Positions 21,407 through 27,036 of a stretch of 27,036 nt of DNA are shown piece by piece (the first letter of the stretch is position 1; the number at the start of each line of letters is the position of its first letter). This DNA comes from Candidatus Woesearchaeota archaeon. Its GTDB lineage: Archaea > Nanobdellota > Nanobdellia > Woesearchaeales > GW2011-AR4. Under the pieces are notes generated by a model that had not been told where the DNA came from, ran no database searches, and saw only the letters and a program-made list of their open reading frames with translations. The DNA is taken from positions 1 to 27,036 of the forward strand of contig JADHVE010000008.1 of assembly GCA_016784195.1 (NCBI GenBank). Direction: 5' to 3'. The translations under genes were made by a program, and so were the position numbers.

Positions 21407-21428
21407 AAAACTCCAAGAAAAGAGTTTT
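21407..21428 (-). terminator. stem-loop and T-rich tract after the fumarase operon
   Basis: AAAACTC (21407-21413) pairs with GAGTTTT (21422-21428), 7 bp with an 8-nt loop. On the minus strand it is followed by CTATATTTTA. It lies 30-50 nt beyond the fumarase beta stop and before the microprotein SD, so it may end the mae-fumA-fumB transcript. An overlapping CCAAGA/TCTTGG dyad is also present. Confidence 0.35.
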
Positions 21429-21458
21429 TATATTAATCTTGGTAAAAATAAGTTTTAT

Positions 21459-22040
21459 TTAAAGATTTTGTTTTATTAATTCTTCATAATTGCTTCTTGA
21501 TCTTTTTAAAACATCCTTATGCAAGCTGTTTCCGTTTGCGTCCATTGTGACCAGAGCTGGAAATTTTTCTACTTTCAGATGCCATATTGCTTCAGGCATT
21601 CCAAACTCTTTTTTGTAAATATTTATTACTTTAGTTATTCTTTCTGCAAGCAAAGCTGCTGCTCCACCTACAGCATGTAAATAAACACAATTATAATTCT
21701 TGCATGCTTCCAAAGTTTTTTCTCCCATGCCCCCTTTGCCGATAATTGCTTTTATCTTGTAATCTTTTATTATGCCGGCTTCGTATGGCTCCTCTCTTGC
21801 GCTTGTAGTGGGGCCTGCCGCTATTACCTCATAAGAATTATTTTCTTTTTTAACAATGGGACCGCAATGATAAATAATCTTGTTTTTTAATAAATTTTTA
21901 AATTTCTCTGAGTCATTTTCAAATAAGAACTTATGCGCCATATCGCGGGCAGTGAACATTTCCCCAGTTATAGATACCTGATCTCCTGCTTTCAGTTTTT
22001 TTATTTTTTCTTTTCCAATAGGTGTTTTTAATTCTATCAT
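21459..22040 (-). CDS. fumB: class I fumarate hydratase, beta subunit
   Basis: A protein of about 193 residues, the C-terminal half of the Fe-S fumarase split into its own polypeptide, as in many archaea. Conserved blocks are GDQVSITGEMFTARDMAHKF, HCGPIV, VIAAGPTTSAREEPYE, IIGKGGMGEKT, YLHAVGGAAALLA and FPALVTMDANGNSLH. The first ATG at 22040 (MIELKTPIGK) is 1 nt after the alpha-subunit stop. The longer frame would need a TTG at 22049 inside the alpha gene and is less likely. It works with the alpha subunit to interconvert fumarate and malate, feeding the malic enzyme encoded upstream in the same operon. L(+)-tartrate dehydratase is the main alternative in this family. Confidence 0.93.
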   Translation of the reverse strand: MIELKTPIGKEKIKKLKAGDQVSITGEMFTARDMAHKFLFENDSEKFKNLLKNKIIYHCGPIVKKENNSYEVIAAGPTTSAREEPYEAGIIKDYKIKAIIGKGGMGEKTLEACKNYNCVYLHAVGGAAALLAERITKVINIYKKEFGMPEAIWHLKVEKFPALVTMDANGNSLHKDVLKRSRSNYEELIKQNL

Positions 22041-22041
22041 C

Positions 22042-22917
22042 TTATTCAATAATTTTTTTATTATCTTTAATAATCAGTCTATATCTTCTACATGCCCAGC
22101 ATGTAAAAGCAACAGCAACAAAAAAAGATGCTGGATGGCGGTGCTGTATGGCAGCCTTTACTCCCAGAACCGTTGTTTTTCCACCTAATCCCATTGGTCC
22201 AATTTCCAATTTGTTTAGTTTTTCTAATAAGCCGATTTCCAGATTGTTTAAAGTTTCATTTCTGTTTTTATCATCTAATTTTCTGAAAAATTGTTTTTTA
22301 GCCAGTTTCATACATTCATCTGCTGAACCTCCTACTCCTATGCCTACAATTGTTGGGCTGCAGCCTTTTCCCTGGGCTTTGAATACAGCATCAACAACAC
22401 ATTTTTTAATTCCATCTATGTCCCTGCCAGCATTTAATCCTGTATCAGGCAACTTGTACAACATTCCGATATTTTCAGATCCTCCTCCCTTTAACATTAA
22501 ATCCAGCTTTAAAAAATCTTCATTATGCTCTTCAAAATGCATGACTGGAAAATTAATACCTGTATTGTTTTTAGAATTTTCATTAGTTAATGGATCCACT
22601 GCATTGGGCCTTAAGGGAATTTTTTCTGTTGCTATTTTTGTCGCTTCTGTTATAGCTTTTTTTAATTCTTTTTGAGAAATATCATTATTATGATAGATAT
22701 AAAAAATCGGAGTTCCTGTGTCTTGGCAGAGAGGTATTGAGCCTTTTTCAGCAATCTTTATATTGTCAGTTATGCTATTTAGAATGTAAAATGCAATCGA
22801 GGTTTTTTCTTCTTTTTCTTTTGCTTTGATAATAGAATCTTGTATGTCCTGGGGAAGCTCAGTTGCAGTTTTTTTGTAAAGCTCTACAATAGAATTTGTT
22901 AGGCTGAGGTTTTCCAT
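22042..22917 (-). CDS. fumA: class I fumarate hydratase, alpha subunit ([4Fe-4S])
   Basis: A 291-residue catalytic subunit. The three cysteines expected to hold the [4Fe-4S] cluster can be seen: PLCQDTGTPIFY (about C64), GKGCSPTIVGIGVGGSAD, and FTCWACRRYR near the C-terminus. The substrate-pocket segments NAVDPLT, KGGGSENIG and GPMGLGGKTTVLGVKA are present. Class I fumarases are oxygen-sensitive, consistent with an anaerobic lifestyle. The gene lies 31 nt after the malic enzyme and 1 nt before the beta subunit, so the three form one operon. Tartrate dehydratase activity cannot be excluded from sequence, but pairing with malic enzyme favours fumarase. Confidence 0.94.
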   Translation of the reverse strand: MENLSLTNSIVELYKKTATELPQDIQDSIIKAKEKEEKTSIAFYILNSITDNIKIAEKGSIPLCQDTGTPIFYIYHNNDISQKELKKAITEATKIATEKIPLRPNAVDPLTNENSKNNTGINFPVMHFEEHNEDFLKLDLMLKGGGSENIGMLYKLPDTGLNAGRDIDGIKKCVVDAVFKAQGKGCSPTIVGIGVGGSADECMKLAKKQFFRKLDDKNRNETLNNLEIGLLEKLNKLEIGPMGLGGKTTVLGVKAAIQHRHPASFFVAVAFTCWACRRYRLIIKDNKKIIE

Positions 22918-22948
22918 TTTTTGACATAGAGCATAAAATGAAATAAAA

Positions 22949-24133
22949 TTATCTTGTAACTCCCATCTCTATCGCTGTTTTTTTAACGGCTTCAGATATT
23001 TTTTTAACTACCTCTTTTTCAAATGGGTTTGGGAGAATTTTTTCTGCAGTTGGATTTTCCACGCAGCTTGCTAATGCATTTGCTGCTGCTATTTTCATCT
23101 CGTTGTTGATAATTTTGGCGTTTGCATCTAATGCTCCCCTGAATACTGCCGGGAATGCCAAGACATTGTTTATCTGGTTGGGAAAATCACTTCTTCCAGT
23201 GCCAATTATTGCTGCACCTGCTTCTTTTGCCTCGTCGGGCATTATTTCAGGAACTGGATTGGCCATTGCCAATATTATTGGATTAGGATTCATCAGTTTT
23301 ACCATATCTTTTGTCATGATATTGCCTGCAGAAACCCCTATAAAGGCATCTGCACCTTCAAGAGCTTCTTTTAATGTTCCGGTTATTTTTTTTGGGTTAG
23401 TTATTTTAGATATCTGCTGTTTTGAGTAATTCAAATCAGGTCTCCCTTCATATATAATGCCTTTGCTGTCGCATAAAATTATTTCTTTTACAGGGGTGCA
23501 TATCTTTTTGTCTACGTTGAAGCAAAGCAATAGTTTTGTTACTGCTGTTCCTGCTGCACCTGCTCCACTTATTACAATCTTTAAATCCCCTATTTTTTTG
23601 TTTAAAGCCTTTGCTGCGTTTATCAAGGCTGCTAATACTACAATAGCTGTTCCGTGCTGGTCATCATGAAAAACAGGAATTCCAATATCCTGCAGAGCCT
23701 CTTCAATTTCAAAACACCTTGGAGCAGAAATATCCTCCAGGTTAATTCCTCCAAAACCAGGCGTAATTGCTTTTGTGATGCTTATTATTTCATTAACCTC
23801 CTGCGTATTAAGGCATATGGGGAAAGCATCTACATCAGCAAATTCCTTGAATAATGCGCATTTACCTTCCATAACAGGCATTGCAGCTTCAGGGCCTATG
23901 TTTCCAAGGCCAAGTACAGCAGAGCCGTCAGTGATAACTGCAACTGTATTTTTTTTTATAGTGTATTCAAAAACATCAGAAGGATTTTCATGAATTTTTT
24001 TACAGACTTCAGCAACTCCTGGAGTGTACGCTAAACTTAAATCATAGTTATTTTTTATAGGGACTTTTAATTTAATTTCGAGCTTTCCTTTTTTTTCTTT
24101 ATGTAGTCTTAGAGCTTCTTCTTTTATGTTCAT
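22949..24133 (-). CDS. NAD(P)-dependent malic enzyme (oxaloacetate-decarboxylating)
   Basis: A 394-residue enzyme catalysing malate to pyruvate plus CO2 with reduction of NAD(P). SLAYTPGVAEVCKKI carries the catalytic tyrosine. GLGNIGPEAAMPVMEGKCAL includes the catalytic lysine region, and FHDDQHGTAIVV holds metal-binding aspartates. The Rossmann segment is VISGAGAAGTAVTKLLL. FIGVSAGNIMTKDM and ILAMANPVPEIMPDEA complete the family pattern. There is no C-terminal phosphotransacetylase-like domain, so it is the short archaeal/Gram-positive form. A TATA box at 24172-24180 and a GGAAG SD precede the ATG, making it the first gene of the mae-fumA-fumB operon. Confidence 0.96.
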   Translation of the reverse strand: MNIKEEALRLHKEKKGKLEIKLKVPIKNNYDLSLAYTPGVAEVCKKIHENPSDVFEYTIKKNTVAVITDGSAVLGLGNIGPEAAMPVMEGKCALFKEFADVDAFPICLNTQEVNEIISITKAITPGFGGINLEDISAPRCFEIEEALQDIGIPVFHDDQHGTAIVVLAALINAAKALNKKIGDLKIVISGAGAAGTAVTKLLLCFNVDKKICTPVKEIILCDSKGIIYEGRPDLNYSKQQISKITNPKKITGTLKEALEGADAFIGVSAGNIMTKDMVKLMNPNPIILAMANPVPEIMPDEAKEAGAAIIGTGRSDFPNQINNVLAFPAVFRGALDANAKIINNEMKIAAANALASCVENPTAEKILPNPFEKEVVKKISEAVKKTAIEMGVTR

Positions 24134-24171
24134 ATAGCTTCCTTTAGTTTGTGTTGTAAAATCTGAGTTGT

Positions 24172-24180
24172 TTTATAAAT
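24172..24180 (-). promoter_or_regulatory. TATA box of the malic enzyme-fumarase operon
   Basis: ATTTATAAA on the minus strand, centred about 42 nt before ATG 24133, predicts a leader of about 16 nt that would contain AAAGGAAG as SD. A second TATA-like TTATAAAA lies at about 24190-24197. The glutamate dehydrogenase gene upstream is thus probably transcribed separately. Confidence 0.45.
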
Positions 24181-24203
24181 CTATCTTTGTTTTATAAGAA
24201 GTT

Positions 24204-25445
24204 TTAATGTACACCTCTTAATTTTTCTGTTGCTAAAACTTTTTTTATTGATGTGATGTACAATGCGTCGCGCATATTACATTTGTAGTCTATGCAGGCT
24301 GTTTCCATCTCGTTTGCTGATCTTATCATAACTTCTTCCAGCTTTTTTCGTACTTCTTCCAGACTCCAATAGTAATTCATTGAATTTTGTACCCATTCAA
24401 GGTAGCTTACTACTACTCCTCCAGCATTTGCAAGAATATCCGGGATAACAGATATGCCTTTTTTATCCAGAATACTGTCAGCTTCAGGAGTTGTTGGCCT
24501 GTTTGCTATCTCTAAAATGATCTTTGCTTTTATTTTTTCTGCATTTTTTATTGTTATCTGGTCTTCCATTGCAGCAGGAATAAGTATATTTGTGTTTAGT
24601 TCGAGAAGCTCTTCATTAGTTATCTCTTTAACATTCGGAAAACCTTTGAGGGTTCCTTTTTCTTTTTTGTATTCTATAACTTTTTCAATCTCAAGGCCAT
24701 TCTCATCATAAATTCCACAGTTAGAATCGCTGATTGCTACTATTTTGTGCCCCCAGTCCTTCAGAATTTTTGCAATATTGCTGCCGGCATTGCCTATACC
24801 TTGTATAGCTACTTCTGTTTTTTCCGGGCTTAGATTTCTTGTTTTTAGAAATTTCCTTAAGACAAAAGCTCCTCCTAAGGCTGTTGCAATATCTCTTACC
24901 TTGCTTCCTCTAAGCTCTATTGGTTTGCCAGTTATAACTCCAGGAGAACTTGCCTGCCTTATTTTTTCATACTCGTCCAGCATCCAGGCCATAATCTGGG
25001 GATTGGTATTTACATCCGGAGCTGGGATGTCCTTGTCTGGGCCTATGAACCTATATACTTGCTTGATATAAGCCCTGCTTAGGTGTTCTAACTCATTTTT
25101 TGATAGTTCTTTGGGATTTACAATTATTCCTCCTTTTGCCCCTCCGAACGGAAGGTCTACCACAGCGCATTTTAATGTCATCAAAAAAGCCAGGGTTCTT
25201 ACTTCTTCAATGTCTGCTCTTGGATGAAACCTTATTCCCCCTTTTGTCGGTCCGCGGGCATCATTGAACTGAACTCTGTAGCCTGTGAAGATTTTTGTTT
25301 CCCCATTATCCATAGGTACAGGAAAGCTGAATGTTAGACTTCTTCTTGGCTTTGTTAGTGTATCAACCTCTGCTGTTGAAAGGTTAAGAATTTTGATGTA
25401 TTTATCTATCTGATTTTTACAATTTACACATATATTTTCTGGCAT
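24204..25445 (-). CDS. gdhA: glutamate dehydrogenase (Glu/Leu/Phe/Val family)
   Basis: A 413-residue hexameric-type enzyme interconverting glutamate with 2-oxoglutarate and ammonia. FTGYRVQFNDARGPTKGGIR and KCAVVDLPFGGAKGGI supply the substrate-binding and catalytic lysines. DIPAPDVNTNPQIMAWM has the catalytic aspartate. VAIQGIGNAGSNIAKIL is the Rossmann glycine motif, and ILANAGGVVVSYLEWVQN is the C-terminal signature. The N-terminus, MPENICVNCKNQIDKY, holds an extra CxxC pair (C6, C9). A strong SD, GGTGAGG, sits 4 nt before the ATG. Position next to malic enzyme and fumarase suggests a shared role in amino-acid catabolism. Confidence 0.96.
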   Translation of the reverse strand: MPENICVNCKNQIDKYIKILNLSTAEVDTLTKPRRSLTFSFPVPMDNGETKIFTGYRVQFNDARGPTKGGIRFHPRADIEEVRTLAFLMTLKCAVVDLPFGGAKGGIIVNPKELSKNELEHLSRAYIKQVYRFIGPDKDIPAPDVNTNPQIMAWMLDEYEKIRQASSPGVITGKPIELRGSKVRDIATALGGAFVLRKFLKTRNLSPEKTEVAIQGIGNAGSNIAKILKDWGHKIVAISDSNCGIYDENGLEIEKVIEYKKEKGTLKGFPNVKEITNEELLELNTNILIPAAMEDQITIKNAEKIKAKIILEIANRPTTPEADSILDKKGISVIPDILANAGGVVVSYLEWVQNSMNYYWSLEEVRKKLEEVMIRSANEMETACIDYKCNMRDALYITSIKKVLATEKLRGVH

Positions 25446-25765
25446 AGAACCTCACCTTTTAATTTTTTTATAGCATCAAGTGTTGAATCTTATTTTTGTC
25501 AAAAACCACTCCCTACTTAAAGAATTTTTAGATTATTAATAAATTTTTTGCTTAAAATTGAAAATGTTAATAAAGAAATAAAATAATCTGTTAAATATCT
25601 TAAAAAGTCCATTAAAAAATGCCAATAAAAATTTACCAATTATCCAAGCCAATTAAAGATAAATAAAAAAAATTCAATATAAAATAAAATCATAAAAAAC
25701 TCATTAAAAATTATTAATAAAGAATATTTCACTAATTCAATTAAAAAATGAAAATAGTATAAAAA
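25446..25765. other. 320-bp divergent A-rich spacer between gdhA and nfo
   Basis: The left 55 bp hold the gdhA SD and promoter. From about 25510 to the nfo ATG the sequence is extremely A/T-rich on the plus strand, with scattered single C and G. Recurring short words include CATTAAAAA, CAATAAAA and AATAAAATAAAA. There is no ORF, SD, hairpin of note or RNA gene. TATA-like strings are so numerous that the nfo promoter cannot be placed. No repeated box typical of archaeal origins was seen. Confidence 0.5.
25449..25460 (-). promoter_or_regulatory. SD of gdhA
   Basis: AAAGGTGAGGTT on the minus strand; the GGTGAGG core lies 4 nt before ATG 25445. TATA candidates upstream are CTATAAAAAA near 25463-25472 and AAAAATAAG near 25489-25497. 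Only the latter leaves the SD inside the transcript. Confidence 0.55.
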
Positions 25766-26596
25766 ATGAAACAATTATTGTTTGGAACTGCAGGCATACC
25801 GGTAAGTGCGAAAGGGTCTGGTACATCAGAAGGTATAACAGAAGTCAGAAATCTGGGATTAGGTGTAATGGAGCTGGAATTTGTCAGGAACATAAACATA
25901 ACAGAACAGAAAGCTCCTGAAGTTAAGGAAGCTGCAGAAAGAAACAATATCGTGTTGACATGCCATGCTCCTTATTTTATCAATTTGAATTCAAAAGAAA
26001 AGGCAAAATTAAAAGCAAGTATAGGGAGGATTTTGAATTCTGCGAGAATTGCAAATTTATGCGGGGCTTATTCTTTCTGCTTTCATCCTGGTTTTTATAT
26101 GGAAGATACAAAAGAAAAAACTTTTGAGAACATTAAAAATAACATCAAGGGAATTGTAGATATATTAAAAAACGAAAATAATAAAATATGGGTGAGGCCT
26201 GAGACCACGGGCAAGGGAAGCCAGTTTGGTGATATTAATGAATTAATTGAGATAAGCTCTGAAATTGAGCAGGTTTTGCCTTGTGTTGATTTTTCTCATC
26301 TGCATGCTAGATCCAATGGGAAGTTTAATAATTTTGATGAATTTTCAAATATTTTGGGATTAATAGAAAAAAAATTGGGGAAGAAAGCTTTAGAGAATAT
26401 GCATATCCATGTGGCAGGGATTGCTTATGGAGATAAAGGAGAAAAGCATCATCTGAATTTGGAGCAGAGTGATTTTAGGTATAAAGAATTGATGAATGCT
26501 TTGAAAGATTTTAATGTTAGAGGTGTTTTGATTTCAGAAAGTCCCAGCATAGAAGGGGATGCTTTGTTGATGAAGAAAGCTTATGATTCTGCTTAA
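25766..26596 (+). CDS. nfo: endonuclease IV (AP endonuclease, Nfo family)
   Basis: A 276-residue TIM-barrel base-excision-repair enzyme that nicks DNA 5' to abasic sites using a three-zinc centre. Ligand motifs appear in order: CHAPYFINL, FHPGFYM, RPETTGKGSQFG, VDFSHLHAR (D-x-x-H), MHIHVAG, GEKHHLNLE, and SESPSIEGDALLMK at the end. Glu takes the place of the bacterial Asp in the D-x-H pair near GEKHH, a substitution that looks usual for archaeal-type members. Length agrees with the family. The stop codon overlaps that of the convergent transporter gene (TTAA). Confidence 0.95.
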   Translation: MKQLLFGTAGIPVSAKGSGTSEGITEVRNLGLGVMELEFVRNINITEQKAPEVKEAAERNNIVLTCHAPYFINLNSKEKAKLKASIGRILNSARIANLCGAYSFCFHPGFYMEDTKEKTFENIKNNIKGIVDILKNENNKIWVRPETTGKGSQFGDINELIEISSEIEQVLPCVDFSHLHARSNGKFNNFDEFSNILGLIEKKLGKKALENMHIHVAGIAYGDKGEKHHLNLEQSDFRYKELMNALKDFNVRGVLISESPSIEGDALLMKKAYDSA

Positions 26597-27036
26597 TTAT
26601 TTTTCTCAAGCCACCGCTTGCCGGCGTAGATTAAGGGAGTATCCAAAATAGCGACTACTACTTTTGCAAGCCAATATGGAATAATAATCACAGAATATAT
26701 TGAAAAGATAGTGAACGTTCCATCAAACAATTTCGGAGAGAAAGCAATCAATACCCAAATAGAACTATCTACAAACTGCCCAACCATTGTTGAAACATTA
26801 TTCCTTAGCCATATCAATCTGCCTTTATATTTTTTCCTAAATGTGTGGTAGATTGCAACATCGACATACTGGCCAAAGAAGAATGCTAGGATTGATGCAA
26901 TTGTAAAGCTTACTGATAAGCCGAAAACTGTTTTATATGCAGAATTAAACGTGGTATACCACTCATTTGGTACTGCTCCTGGTACGGCTAAAGAAAACAC
27001 CTGCCATAACAAAACTACAATTAATGCAATCAAACC
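26593..27036 (-). CDS. yhhQ: YhhQ/VUT-family (queuosine-precursor-type) transporter, 5' end outside window
   Basis: The last 148 or so codons of a polytopic membrane protein. The reading frame continues to the window edge, so its start is not here; the TTG at 27033 is not a convincing start. The hallmark ECF/QPTR block is clear: ASILAFFFGQYVDVAIYHTF, then GRLIWLRNNVSTMVGQFVDS and SIWVLIAFSP, with the final helix IPYWLAKVVVAILDTPLIYA. Family members take up 7-deazapurine precursors for queuosine or archaeosine in tRNA, so salvage for archaeosine is a reasonable guess. Full family length of about 210-240 residues suggests roughly one third is missing. It overlaps nfo by 4 nt at the stop codons. 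Confidence 0.92.
   Translation of the reverse strand, partial: GLIALIVVLLWQVFSLAVPGAVPNEWYTTFNSAYKTVFGLSVSFTIASILAFFFGQYVDVAIYHTFRKKYKGRLIWLRNNVSTMVGQFVDSSIWVLIAFSPKLFDGTFTIFSIYSVIIIPYWLAKVVVAILDTPLIYAGKRWLEKNN

Noticed and set aside
22041..22049. TTG 22049 as start of the fumarase beta subunit
   Set aside because: It lies inside the end of the alpha gene; ATG 22040 is 1 nt after the alpha stop and fits family N-termini.
25510..25765. Replication origin in the A-rich spacer
   Set aside because: No repeated origin-recognition-box-like motifs or adjacent cdc6/orc gene; A/T richness alone is insufficient.

Overview
The window is AT-rich, densely coded archaeal DNA. Archaeal markers are the ribosome-recycling ATPase ABCE1 at the left edge, a secF-secD pair in the archaeal order, Nop5 with fibrillarin (the box C/D RNP core), a tRNA with a very short anticodon-loop intron and no encoded CCA, TATA-like boxes about 26 nt upstream of many start codons (leaderless or near-leaderless transcripts), and strong Shine-Dalgarno (SD) sequences of the GAGGTGAT type at other genes. 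Gene content, small domain-minimal proteins and tight packing suggest a DPANN-type lineage (Woesearchaeota/Pacearchaeota-like). That placement is inference, not proof.

Layout. 1-3378: ABCE1 (cut by the window edge), a histidine-phosphatase protein, an intron-bearing tRNA-Thr(CGT), a 51-residue zinc-ribbon protein, and a divergent radical-SAM enzyme with an unusual CX4CX2C cluster motif. 3379-8496 (minus): one ABC-export cassette in the order GbsR/MarR-like regulator, LolD/MacB-type ATPase, secreted membrane-anchored beta-domain protein, and two FtsX/MacB-type permeases. 8753-10134: a tandem pair of membrane-anchored paralogues of unknown function. 10135-11430: a stand-alone CARF-like Rossmann protein, a YbjQ/UPF0145 protein and an M50-type intramembrane metalloprotease. 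11583-14424: SecF and SecD, the latter with a PDZ-like N-terminal domain. 14693-16152: two four-helix SMR-like transporter halves with opposite predicted topology, then UMP kinase. 16157-18534 (minus): a phasin-like helical protein, a UbiB/ABC1 kinase and CutA. 18644-21251: an unknown polytopic membrane protein, Nop5 and fibrillarin. 21261-25445 (minus): a 37-residue zinc-knuckle protein, two-subunit class I fumarase, malic enzyme and glutamate dehydrogenase. 25766-27036: endonuclease IV and the 3' part of a YhhQ-type transporter.

How the genes work together. ABCE1, Nop5, fibrillarin and the tRNA serve translation and RNA modification. SecD/SecF, the ABC cassette and the M50 protease act at the membrane. 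Fumarase and malic enzyme form a short route from fumarate through malate to pyruvate, with glutamate dehydrogenase next to it, which fits amino-acid or C4-acid catabolism.

The most unusual signal is not a gene. Four intergenic spacers (about 4632-4768, 11449-11528, 12615-12699, 19317-19461) are packed with short perfect inverted repeats sharing an AAATC-loop-GATTT core and a linker close to GGTGTCTTGG. They look like one dispersed family of hairpin arrays, found only between co-directional genes here. Three other spacers (14425-14692, 20474-20591, 25500-25765) are A-rich. Convergent genes in contrast abut or overlap with almost no room for terminators.
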